Part shown: one piece after another, positions 44,684 to 58,200 of the stretch | How positions within the stretch are numbered: position 1 is the stretch's first letter | Layout of the letters: the number at the start of each line of letters is the position of its first letter | Source: Owenia fusiformis | Lineage: Eukaryota; Annelida; Polychaeta; Sabellida; Oweniidae | Direction of reading: 5' to 3' | Length of the DNA: 64,000 nucleotides | NCBI GenBank assembly: GCA_903813345.2 | Contig: CAIIXF020000007.1 | Location: 4,099,730 to 4,163,729 of the forward strand | The notes under the pieces: model-generated | What the model saw: only the letters and a program-made list of their open reading frames with translations | What the model was told of the DNA's origin: nothing | Databases searched by the model: none | Translations under genes and position numbers: made by a program

Positions 44684-46262
44684 ATGTCAAAGAGGAAGCA
44701 AGAAATTGCTCTCCAACAGGAGTTGGAGACTCAGGAAGAATGGGAGGAGATGCTAGCAAAGGAGGGACTCATAGGTAAAATACCCTCTAGTGAATAATGA
44801 TAATTAGTTATCACCCTTGAAACATTCAAGTATGTCATTTCTAGAGACGAGGAAAAAGACATGTGTAACATGCATTTTGCTGAAAATCTATTGTCATTTT
44901 TTGTAGTGTTGTCTTTTGCAAAGTTAGCAATCAAAGGACAACAGTGAAATAGTGTATGTCAAAATACAGTCAAATACATATTATAAACCTAACTTTTGTT
45001 TATTTTATTTGTTTAGGTTTAGTTATTAAAAATGTGGTCTCACATTTTAACATTCAGTTATGACCATTTCTGACGTTATACCCATTTTAGCAACCATTTT
45101 TTATTAACATTTGGAATGTACATTTTTATCCAGGATTTTGTCAAGGCTATGCTTTTTGAAACTTTTGCTGCCATTGTTGCAAGTCATAGTGCTATTGTTA
45201 AATGCCATGCTACCATTGTTATTGGTCACGCTCCCAGTTGCAGGCCTTTTCACTCTTGAAATCACTTGAAGTCTGTTTTTCATGAATATATAAAGTCTGC
45301 TTTACATGAATTCATATATATATTTCAGTTATTGATGTGTACCAGGAGTGGTGTGGTCCATGTAAGGCACTCGTTACAAACCTCAAGAGGTACAAGAATG
45401 AGACGGCTGATGATTTGTTACATTTTGCTGTTGCTAAGGCAGATACCATAGATGCATTAGAACGATACAGAGGCAAATGTGAACCATGTTTTCTCTTTTT
45501 TGCTGTGAGTACTTATGGGTCTGTCGTAGAGAAACTTAAGTGAACATCCATATATGTATTCTTTAATTCAACTTTCTTTACAATGAAAAGCAAGATTTAG
45601 AATCAAATTCAAACATTGTTTTTCACTTTTGATAAAATGTTAATTGGTATTAAAATTGGTATTAAAATGTTAATTGGTATTAAAATGTTAATTGGTATTA
45701 ACACAATGAAGGTAATACCCGACTGTATATTAACCATGTTCATACATTGATTTTTAACAATGTCTCTTGGTTACAAAACAAAACAAATGATAAAAATGTT
45801 ATTAAATTACAAAGTGCCAGTCATGTTGAGAATTCTAATCCTTTATTTATTGGTACAGTAATCTATTTATCCCTAAATTCCATTAGTTTCCAATGACAGA
45901 TACCATCACATCCTATATATTATATTTTTGTGGTTAAGATAATAATTTGACTGTACAAATGTATGTTACATTTTGAGTGAAAAAGGTTCAATAATAATTT
46001 TGAGTGATAAAAACCCAAAAAATGAAAAATTACACTTAAACTATAAAATCTGATTTCACTCTTTTCTGTCTTAAAATATGAACATATTTAATTTTAGGCC
46101 TACATGTATTTTATTCATTGGTCATATAATGCTTTAAATGTGTAGGGTGGTGTACTGGTCGCTGTACGTAGGGGGGCTAATAGTCCCTGTATACTGAAGT
46201 CCATTGCAGAGCAGCTAAAAAAAGAGCACGCAGTCCTCGATGGCGATGCAGAAAGGGAGGAG
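44684..46262 (+). CDS. NME8: NME8-like thioredoxin domain (exons 1-3)
   Basis: The active-site motif WCGPC is at residues 38-42, within VIDVYQEWCGPCKAL. KCEPCFLFF follows later, in place of the usual cis-Pro region. Both redox cysteines are present. Exon 3 (46146-46262) encodes the last strand and helix (GGVLVAVRRGANSPC ...). Introns 2 and 3 carry a short 19-bp repeat (45648-45705) and an antisense LINE (46355-48820). Confidence 0.95.
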
Positions 46263-49200
46263 GTGCGTTCCCAGCATTCTAATAGATGTATCATGTTTGA
46301 TGATTGGTTTCTGAATATTAGCTTGTACTTTAAAATTCCCATACATGTCAATTCAATTCAATTTATTATTCAATTCTAGTTTTCATACAATATTAATTTA
46401 CAAGTGATATGAAAAGGACACCCCGAGGGGTGTATGGATTCCATGTTTTGAAAAAATAAAATGTGTTATACATAAAGCATGTCATGTTAGAACAGTTATT
46501 GTAATGTACAAATTTACAAAGCATACATTTTTAATTATCTTGATGTAACATAGTGGAAGTATGGTTCAAACTAACTAATAATGACTTAACAAATTGGACT
46601 TAAAGGTGCAACAATTAGTGCAGGGGGACCATTCAACGATCATCGACCAGTGTCAAAATATATTTAAGTTTGGATATTTCATCAAGACTAACATATATTT
46701 TTATTATCTACAAAGAAACCCCCTGGATGAACATTATTTCAGCTGATATTCCTCTTGAAATGTGGTGAATCTTAAAATTCTATAAGTGGGACTCCCTTTA
46801 TAGAAGCTTTGGACTGAATTTACACTTCTTATTGCTGAAATTGAGCATTTATCCATACATTTTAAGAAAATAGGTATGTCAAAGAAGATGATAAGACAAA
46901 TATTGACCTGATAGCTCAGAAAAAATAAAAAAATTCGAATTTTCTCTCTACAGTCCTTGTTGCCCCTTTAAACTTTCGTTGAAACATTTTTATATGAATT
47001 GAGTTTCTCAAATCAGTAGATAAAGAGTTATAAATTGATGGGCCACTTGTCCCGATTGATTTCCTTCCATATTCTGTTCTAAAAGGTTGAACAATCAAAT
47101 CATTTTTTGATTTTGTGTCATGTGAGTGAATTGTTGATCTTAATGAGAAAAGACGGTTGAATTTTTTAAAAGGGAAATCAGGCGATTCAGAAAGTGTTTT
47201 TTGTACAAAGCTAGCTGTTTGATGGGAATGTATATCAAATACATTTAAAATTTTTAGCTTCTGAAATAGTGGACCTGAAGCGGCAAAGCTATCAGAATAC
47301 GTAATGACTCTTAAGAATTTCTTTTGCAAAATATATAATTTCTGAATGAGTGTTTTTATGGCATTTCCCCATAAGATATTTCCATAGCTTAAGTAAGAAT
47401 AAATCATTGAATAATAAATTGTAGTCATGGCATTCAAGCTCAGTCGATGTCTAGTCCTGTATACTATACCAATCAAATTAGAGATTTTTGTACATATAGC
47501 ATTAATGTGAGGAGACCAGTGTAACTTTGAATCAATGATAACGCCAAGGAAATTAATTTCTTTCACCTCTTCAATTGGTTGATTGTCAATCTTAAGGATA
47601 ATATTCTTGTCGTTCAGATCTCTTTTATTGCTAAATATCATAAACTTGGTTTTTTCAACATTAAGAGTTAGTTTATTTGCCTTCATCCAATTTGAGACAT
47701 TTTGTAATTCTTCATTCATTTCAATGACTAGATTTTCAATATTTTTGTCAGTAAGCGCAATATTTGTGTCGTCAGCATATAAAACAAAGGATAGTTTATT
47801 TGAGACGAGATATATGTCATTAATGAATATTATAAATAAGAGGGGGCCTATTACCGACCCTTGTGGTACTCCATATTCAACTGTATTTTCAATTGATCTA
47901 TATTTCACATCAGTCTCTGTAAATTGGTCAAGTGAAACATTCTTCTTTGTAAATTCAGTGATGATTCTTCTATTTTCAAGATAACTTGTGAACCAAGAAA
48001 GAGCTACTCCACGAATGCCATAGAATTCAAGTTTTTGTAATAATATTTTATGATCAACGGTGTCAAAGGCTTTAGTTAAATCAATATAAATACCAAGACT
48101 AGTTTTCCCTGTATCTAAAGACTTTCTAATATTTTCAATGAAATTTAAAAGGGCCATGTATGTTGAATGTTTTTTCCTAAAGCCATATTGGTGTAAGTAT
48201 AAAATTTCATATTTTTCAAGAAATACGGTAACCTTATCATGAACAATTTTTTCCAACATTTTAGAAAATACACTTAAGATAGAAATGGGTCTGTAGTTAT
48301 TAAAAATTTCTTTTAAACCTTTTTTAAATATAGGAATGACTCTAGCAATTTTCAATGCATCAGGAAATGTTCCAGTAGAGATTGACAGGTTAAAAATCTG
48401 TGTAAGTGGGGCTGATAAAGATTCTTTTAGTAATTTGACAACTGAGGGCTTAATATCGTCTATTGAAGCAGCAGAAGGTTTCAAAGATTTAAGTTGATTC
48501 TTAACATCAGTTTCTGTTACAGGAGATAAAAAGAGTGATTTATCATTTGAATTAATTTTTCTTAAATTTACCATTGGATCAGCATTGCTTTGAATCTTAT
48601 TTGCAAGTTTATTGCCAATAGAGCTAAAGAAATTATTAAAGTTTTCAGCTATTTCAGCGCCATCTGTAGTTTGTCGATTATTAAGGTTAAATGTATTATT
48701 TATTTTTGATTGACCAGACTTTTTCTTTAAGATGGTGTTAATTAAATTCCAGGATTTTTTTATGTTGCCTTTATTTGCATGTAATTTGATTACTGCACAT
48801 AGATTGAATGTTTTCAGCATCTCAATATAAGTAATATAATATATATGATATATAGTATGAGTAATTTAATATTAACTGTATTTTATAAATGTAATTTTAA
48901 CAATCAAAATTAATTTTTGCATTTGTAGATTCGTGATCCTGGGCTTGCAGATATTGAACCAGAAAAAGGTGCTGATGATGAAGACGATACTGAAAAAGAG
49001 GCAGAGGAAGGTATGTGCTGCCCTCTTTATTGTCTAACATTTATACCGTTTGATTTAACTTCTACTATTATACAAACCTTTTGTCTTTCCTACTTTGATA
49101 TGACATATATTCTAAAATACCTATACTTAATAATAAAACTGACGATAAGCTTTTTATACTGTACCATCATTTTTCCCTAAAGCTTGATTTGTATTTCAGT

Positions 49201-52200
49201 CTCATATATAGTCCACATTTTAGCCAATGTCTTCATTTATTTACATAATTAACTCAATTGTCAGTGTTTTGGGGGCTTTGTAGTAGATTATTTTAACAGT
49301 ATAGGGTATCTTGAAAGTTGATACGTTTTGTAGTTGTCATCATACATGTAAATGTTGATGAAATAAGACCATGATAAAATGTGATACTTTCTCTCTGCAT
49401 ACCTCATATTTGAAGTGAAGTAGCAGCCATTGGTGTGTTCATTTGTGGTCTGAGATAAGCCTTAGAGGCTAGGTCTTGATAAAATGGGCAATTTTGAAAG
49501 TGGTCCTTAATTTTTGAAAAATGGGTCCAAATTTGGAAAAAAAGAAAAGTGGAGGGAATTTTCAGAAAATGTTCAAGCTCTCCCCCATTGTGTGATTTAT
49601 AATAAACCTTCTGTTAGTCACTCATGCATGATTTATTTATACTCAGATCCTGAAAAGGCTCACTGTAGTATGAGAGGTGTCCCAAAAGTTATGTTGTTCA
49701 AATGAGTAACACTCAATTAATAAAAGTTATATTTGATTTGAAACCTGGAATGACTGCTTGTATTGGATAAGATTGTAAAATGTTCTTTTATACATTTTGA
49801 CAATTCTAGCAGTAGGATTTTATAAATGTTCATCATTTCTTGGACACCCTTCGTATGATCTTATGAACCTGAAATTTATTGCATGGTACTGTGTCTTTGA
49901 TGTGAATGATGAAATAACATGCAAAGGTATAATAATAAATTATGGCATTTTTATTCATCATTTTCTATTTTTAACACACTTTCTATGAAAACTCTCAGAA
50001 TGTCAATTCTTTATCCACATACGAGACTCAGACATGTCCCCTCAAAGAAAGAAGGGGAAATGTTCAAAACAATCTTCACATGAATCACTCCTTCAAAACA
50101 TCCTTCTGAGAATTTTCAATTTTCTGCATGTTTTTCTCACTCTCTCTTTACTTAGTTTAAACTTTAACCTATAGAGGGAGATACTAGTAGTGGTGAAGTA
50201 AAAAGCAAAACTAGCGCCAAGATTAGATCGAGAGCTCCTTCTAGTAAAACATCTGGTAGGTCTTTAACGATTTAGTCAAAATGTATTTTGTACCTCCCAA
50301 GTTTTATAAGGGTCATGTTTTGAAATAGAACAAGAGCCTTTAATCTAAAATAGTTACGTCTAATGTGTCGCCAAACCTTCCATTCATTTTTTGCAATGCA
50401 CTTATATACCTTGAGCAATTTGATATTCCAAAGTACATTTTGTGGTGATTTTCTCATTATAAGGAAAGTCATGGTTGTCCGGCTTTGAAACAAAGAACAG
50501 TATGGAACCAAGGGATCCCACAATATACAATTTTCGATTTTGATATGAACATTGTTATTTACCTCACAATAATAGCAATTTTTTCATGCCCAGCATTATG
50601 ATTAAGACTACAATACATAGAGGTGATGCCCTTAGAAAAATATGTCGACTATTTCACATACATTTTAACATCAGAACGAATATGACTAGAAATCAAGAGG
50701 TTGATCAACATTTTGGAGATAATATTCAATGACTCCCATGACTTTTCTCATATTTCATGTCTTGTATCAAGTTCACAGTTTCTCACCCCTTTCTCCAACC
50801 CTTCCCTTTCCATACCACTCCCCTGTCCCACACCACTACCCAGTCCAATAGCAGGCCCGTAGCCAGGGGGGGTTCGGGGGGTTCGGACGAACCCCCCCCC
50901 TGGCGAAAATTTCTTTCAAAATCATGCAGTTTTTCACCATTCTGACTAATTTTTGAGTGATTTTTGGCCATATTTGCCAAAGTGAACCCCCCCCTAGAAT
51001 TTTTTAGAAAAACGAACCCCCCCTTGGAAAATTCTGGCTACGGGCCTGAATAGCCCAACCCTGTCCCACACCCCTACCCTGAATTTGAAACTATAAAAGT
51101 ATAATCCTTGATGCAAGACCTATAACTATTCTGTTTTATTTATATTTCTTTACCTATTTCTCATTCTGTGTTTGTTTCACTCTTCTTGTTCATCTGTTTC
51201 ACATTTTATGCTTCACATTTAAAACTGCTTGTATAACATATAAAACCTTCTCTAAATCTTTCTTTGTTTAAATCTTGCTTACAAAGGAATGAGATTTAGA
51301 GGTGAAAATGTGAATTTCATGGAAGGTCCGCCAACATATGATGGTGAGCTTAATCTTGTTTAGATTTGGGTCTTAAACGTAGATCTGCATGTTAAGTATT
51401 TTCATGTTATTTTCATGAAGATAATTATTATGAACAAAAATGTGATAATTTCTAAAACTTTTTGTGGATATTTTCCATGTCATGGTAGAATATATCTCAC
51501 ATTTTTAAACCTGTTTCTAAATGTGCAGAACTACTTTAAACTGACTTATACAGTAGACATACAGGGTGTGACATATGCGATGTCCCAGAGTTCCTTAGCC
51601 TATTAGCTTTGCCTGATAGCTTTGAGCTGAGACATCTTAATATTTTAACATGCATATGAAAATAACATGACAATTACTGGTCCGTAATTCCATTTTGTAT
51701 TTAGCTCAGTACCTACAAAATTCTTATGACACACCTTGTATATTATACATGTTTGACCAAGATATGATAAGAATTTAAAATATCATCATCATAAGCATGA
51801 AGCTTGCATGTAAATGTGCTGAAGCGTACTTACATTTAGAATGTCACAAAAGTTATAAACAATGTATGTCTTAAATTAATATAGGGACATTTATGATGTT
51901 AAACGTATTTTCATGAACATTTTTTTGTTTTTATGATTTAGAGAAAAATTTAGAGGAATGGAATTTTTTTAAAAAGGTTCAGCTTGTATATGTTATGTAA
52001 TGTTATTGCAGAAGCCATTAAGAAGGAAGTCACTGTTGCAATACTTAAACCAGATATTGTTAAGGAAGAAGGAAAGGTGGAAGAAATCCTACAAAAGGTA
52101 AGGAAAAGCTAAACCTTCAGTGTAATTTAGACACCATATGGGTCATTGAATAGTAACAGTGTTTTTGGTTATTATGCCAATACCACAAGTGGTGACATTA

Positions 52201-55200
52201 TTATGGTCTCCAACTTTTTTTGTGGATGGTGTCCAGCAGTTGGTGTTTAGCAGTCGGTAACAAATGGCAGGTGATGACATTTTGCATGTTGATGTCTTGT
52301 TTTTCTGGTGCAATCATTTTAAGTGCAGTTAATATTTGAAAGAAATTTTTGCCATTTGCACATCCTTCTTTAGGCATAACCCTATCATAAAACGTTTCAT
52401 ATTTTGTTCTCCATAAAACCCGAAAAACCTCTATGACTGCAAAACACTTCCGTCCTTATGACTGAAATTAACTTAAATTAATATATTTGATCTCTAATGA
52501 CAGATGGAAGAGGCTGGTATTGAAGTACTTGAAAAAACAGAGAAACAATTAACAGAAGAGGAAGCTCGCGAGTTTTATGCTCATCAGAAGGAGGAGGAGT
52601 GGTTTGAAGAGCTCATCACACATATGACGAGTGGTCCAAGTTTTGTTCTAGTCTTAACAAAGGGAGACACAGGTAAGTTATTTTAGATCAAACATAATTT
52701 GCTATTTTTGATAGTACCCTTAATCTCGCTCAGGTAGGAGATTTTATGATGACCCATGATGTCTCATTAATGCATCTTGAATTGTTTTTTATCTTTTATT
52801 CAATTCAATTTCAGGTGCTTGTCGAATGAAAATAGGCACGACATACATGAATACAAATAACACAAATCTTATACAGAGAATGTTTTGTGTATGATTTCAA
52901 TAAATCTACAAGCATTTTGGTGGGATAATCCAATGCTGTTTAAATATCAATGATTTTCTTTCATTCAGGAGAGAATGTCATCCAAGGCTGGCGAGATATG
53001 ATTGGGCCCACAATGGTGGAAGATGCCAAAGAAAATGCTCCAGAAAGTTTACGTGCTCAATATGGTTCAGAAAAATATTTCAACGCACTCCATGGTTCTG
53101 ATTCCAAGGAGACTTCAGCCAGGTATTGTATGCTCCAGATATTTCCCAGAAATTATTTTTAAAACCATGTGCAAAATATGCTCCAGAATTTATTTTCAAA
53201 ATCAGGACCAAGATAAGCTCAAGAATTTAATACATCCAAATTGAAATGAAATATTTAAATGGTCGGCTGTGTTTGTATTCTCATATCAAGGTTTTTATCA
53301 TGGAAATCTATGACAGATTAAAAAATTGGTATTGAAAAAGCGTTTCCATTAAGAGGTGTTTAGATATAAAGGTTTCACTGTATACATTTACTTTATTTTT
53401 TTATTAACTTAAAGTCCATATATGACATTTTTGCAGGGAACTTGCATTTTTCTTCCCAGACTTCAATGTGCCTGTGGTGCCTGGCTCAGGCCCTAAACCC
53501 AAGATTCAGCGAACACTTGCCCTCATACGACCAGATGCCCTCACAGAAAGCAAAGGTGAGTAAACCCTATTGTCCATTATAGTAATAACATGATGAAAAT
53601 CCAATGGGAAATGTATCAATCTTAAAAACCAGACACTCCACGTTTGTTGCAAGTGAATCTAAGTTTTTTTTCTGATGTTGACCTGGACATATCTTTTAAC
53701 ATTGTATTGTGGTCAGATGATTACTTTCACTCAACAGTATTATTTTGAATTTTAGAAATGCTCCCAAACAATATTTAAAGTACATTTAAACAGGGTATGT
53801 TTTCATAATATATACTGCTCACTAGCAGAAAACATCAAAAAGAAGGCATTGACTAAATCAGCAACATACATTGAAGTGTCAAATGTTAATGTTTTATCAT
53901 TGTCCATATTAATTGCAGATGCTATTTTGGAGAAGATTCGTGCTGCAGGGTTTGAAGTGGCCCTCCAGAAAGAGGTTCAGCTCACAAAAGAGCAGGCAGA
54001 AGAGTTCTATAAGGAACATGAAGGACAGGATTACTTTGAAGAGCTCACTACAAGGATGTCAAGGTATTGCTAAAACCATGCCAGTATAGTAGTGAACCTG
54101 GAAATTAGCACATTTTGAATTCATATTTATGTATTTTTTACAGATTTCTCACTGTTGTTAGAAAGTTAAGAAATGTTAACATCATCCTCCTTCAGCAGGG
54201 TCTCAAGATCTAGAATACCTTCTTACTCTTTCCATAAGAGAAGGAAAGTTGTTTGCTTTGAAGGATGTGCAGATATAAAAGAAAAACAATAAGACATCTT
54301 CCCCTCATGTATCATTCATACTTGTTAAAGAAACCAGGTGCAATATATATTTGACTAACACATAAGCTATACAACTCTATTGTTTTCAGTGGCCCATTGT
54401 TGGCCCTTGGTTTGGCAAGAGAGGATGGTATAGAAAGATGGAGGGATATGTTAGGACCTAAAGAAGTAGACAAAGCAAAAGAAGAAGCCCCTGAGAGGTA
54501 AGAATGAATACGGAATATCAGCTAATAATAAAGTCCCTTTAACAGGGTTCGAAATTCACAGCTGCCTGACTGCCAACAGCTGTTGGCTATGGACTTGGAA
54601 AACAGTTGTCTATTGGGCAATGGACTGAATGCCAATATAGTGAATTGTGGCAGTCACTTTTAGATTTAACCTTAGTTGTGAGCTTTCATCAAGTCTTATG
54701 TTACCTGTATATATTATATAACGTATACATGTATTTTCGTTTTCTTCAGTTTACGTGCCCAGTTTGCTGTAGAAGACGTCCCCATAAACCCACTTCACGG
54801 TTCAGACTCTCCAAGCACTGCAGAAAAAGAAATAGACTATTTCTTCCCTATGCAACAAACTTTAGCTGTAGTCAAACCAGATGCTTATGATAATAGAGGT
54901 AAGCTTTTGAAATGATGAATGATAGTAAATCCTGGGTTAATTTGTATTCAGAATACATGCAGGATTGACACTCAACTGCATTATAAGGTATAGACTGAGA
55001 TTGGATTTTTATTGCGTTTTATACATATCTGGTATTTCATCAGGAATGCTATTTTAATGTAATTTACAAATCGGATGCAAAATGCGCCAAAATATAAACT
55101 GAATATGTACTCCATGTTCAGGAGGTGAAGATTTCAGAAAGTAGTGGTAAAACATAATATTGAATTTTTTGTATAAATATTTTATAATGAATATTTATTT

Positions 55201-58200
55201 GTGTTTTAGATGAAATTATGGATAAAATAAAAGAAGCAGGATTCCACATAGCAGCCAGGAAAGAAACCGAATTAACAAAAGAAATGGCAGAGGCATTTTA
55301 TAAAGACCAAAATGATAAAGAATTTTTCAGTGATCTCACGGAACATATGACAAGGTATGAAATGAGTACATGTAATTATACAATAAAGGTTGATTATTAT
55401 TATAGTCAAATAACAAGCATATTTTCAAATACATGGAATTCCGTGATTAACTCATGATATACTTGTTCAAATAAAGAGCATGTTTTTAAAAATTCTATGA
55501 TAACTCATAATAGACTTGTTCATGGATAAAACATATCCCATCCCCCTTTTAATAATTTGGTTTTGAATAGTAGTCTCTATTAGGCTTTGGGGATTAGGGT
55601 ACATATTCTAGGATACCCTGTATATAATTATGCCTCATTCAATATTTTCATTCAATTATAATGCTGAAATTAAGACACACCATGGATTGCCTTAACTAAT
55701 TTAAAAATAGACAAAGGAGCCAGTACACATCCCATCATACATTGTATGTATTCATATATATTTCTTGTAGTGGTCCAACTCTATTTATGGTATTATCTCG
55801 GAATGATGCGGTGGATGGTTGGAGGTCTGTAATAGGCCCTACTGACCCAGAACAAGCAAAGGAGGCAGCTCCAGAAACGTAAGTCCAAATTCAACACAAT
55901 ACGAACATCTTCAATACAAAAGATGTGAAAACCATTGAGTGTAAGGAATATAACAATTTATATAAGTACAGTGCATAACAGTACAGTATACTGTTATGGA
56001 ACAGCTCTGTTAGTGGAACACTTCATAGTCCTTAGACCAACTAACTTAATGCTAAATGCACCTCTTTAAGTGGAACACCTCCCAAATGGAACACTTTTAA
56101 GAGGTACCAAAGGTGTTCCACTTAGAGTGTATTAAGCTGGATATCTTATGGTTGATAAATGTTTAATTATAAGGAATGTAATGATTAAGGAATAAATTCT
56201 GATAGGCCATTCAATATGGTGAAATTCATCACGAGTTGGACAGAATGCTGTACAAAGCACGAACCGAAGGTGAGTGCATTTGTACTGACATTCTGTCCAA
56301 CGTAACAATATATAGATACCCGGATGATTGAATAGGGCATGGTCGTGCAACTATGGAGAAATAAATTATTATTGGCCATGCTGCATTCTGATTGGTTGAG
56401 AAATTCAATTGGAGCATGGTCATGTTTGAATGTTGTATTAAGAGTCAGTATCTCAAATCACAATCCTACTATTTCAGCTTACGTGCCAAATATGGAAAAG
56501 ATGTGAAAGCGAATGCACTTCACGGCAGCTCTAGTGTGAACCATGCTCACGAAGGAATCAAAGAAATATTTGGAGATCTTGAATTCAACAAAGATGGTAC
56601 ATTGAAAGGTGGTAACTTGGTTTATTATTCTGCATGCAGTTGGTTGTGGTCGCTATAGTAACCTATGCATATATATATTGTTATCTCTTATCAATTTCCA
56701 TATGGGCTTAACTCCTTAATTGATTTAACTCCTTAGATGCTTATTTAATGGAATATGTGGTTATCAAAATGAAAATGTAACATGTTGAAAATTACAAATT
56801 ACAACCATGATTCCTTTGAATAAAGACTCTAATTTTAACAATGTCGATAACAACGTTAACAATAATAATATTTTCCATATACTGTAATACCTTTTCTATG
56901 CATGTGCATTTATGGTATATTCCTTATACTGATATATCCTTTGATTCAGAGTGTTACTTTTTAAGCTTAACATTGTGCTTCAATAACTTGAACACTAATA
57001 GCTTTAATCCATTTACTAACACTTGGAACATACATTTATTAACCAAATATTACTATAATGTTTATTTTTTATTTTATAAACATACATGTGCTATAAGCTA
57101 TTTTGAAAAACATCAAGAAACAAATCTTGTTTCTGTTTCTGCTATTGATTGTATATTGTACGCTTGTTTAATAAAGCCTTTACAAAGTCTTAATCCATCC
57201 TTATATGCGCCCTTGACCGTGAATGACCTTAAACCCTTATCCTCTTGAATGTGACCTTGATTTTTGAATGACTTCTCAGTAATGACTCAATCCTTTATCC
57301 TCTTGTTTGTGACCTTGAGATTTGCATGACCTCATTGATGGCTACCCTTGCCCTTGACATTTGATTGACATAAGCGTTGGCTATTTACCCTCTTCTACAT
57401 GACCTTGACATTTAAATGACCTCAATGTTGGCTACCCTTACCCTCTTGTATGTGACCTTGACCTTTGAATGACCTCAATGTTGGCTAGCCTTACCCTCTT
57501 GTAAGTGACCTTGAGCTTTGAATGACCTCAATGTTGGCTACCCTTACCCTCTTGTAGGTGACCTTGACCTTTGAATGACCTCAATGTTGGCTAGCCTTAC
57601 CCTCTTGTAAGTGACCTTGAGCTTTGAATGACCTCAATGTTGGCTACCCTTACCCTCTTGTATGTGACCTTGACCTTTGAATGACCTCAATGTTGGCTAG
57701 CCTTACCCTCTTGTAAGTGACCTTGAGCTTTGAATGACCTCAATGTTGGCTACCCTGACCCTCTTGTAAGTGACAGTGACCTTTTCATCATAGGGCTGAG
57801 CCAGAGCCACATTCCTTCACAAGGTGTAGAAGTTATGGTAAATCAGGCATCCCTTAAAATACATTAATAGTTGTATAATGAGATCTCTTTATCTAATCAT
57901 TTGACCTTTAAAATTTGGAATATATTCACTTGGATGCCTTCAGATAACTAATAGGTCTAAAGATCTACTCATGCCTGCCATCAATTACTAAAATCCTTTC
58001 GTATCAAATATTTAAGCATTTTCACTTTATACTACTCAATTTTTCAATCTCAAATATTTATACTAATGTAGAATACTATAAATTATTCTGAACTTTGTCT
58101 CAAAGCTATTTATTCTTATTTCCAAAACTACATACATAGGATGCTAGCCTGGGCCATAACTGCTATATGTTAGGGTAATAGATCAAGCTGCCATGTTTGT

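Noticed and set aside
54543-54603. GGTTCGAA box, possible tRNA-like B box
   Set aside because: Only a partial match and no A box at the right distance; the CAGGGTTCGAAATTCACAG start looks more like a fragment of a DNA transposon end.
56841-57248. 135-codon plus-strand ORF in NME8-like intron 16
   Set aside because: AT-rich composition, no domain, no splice continuity with flanking exons.
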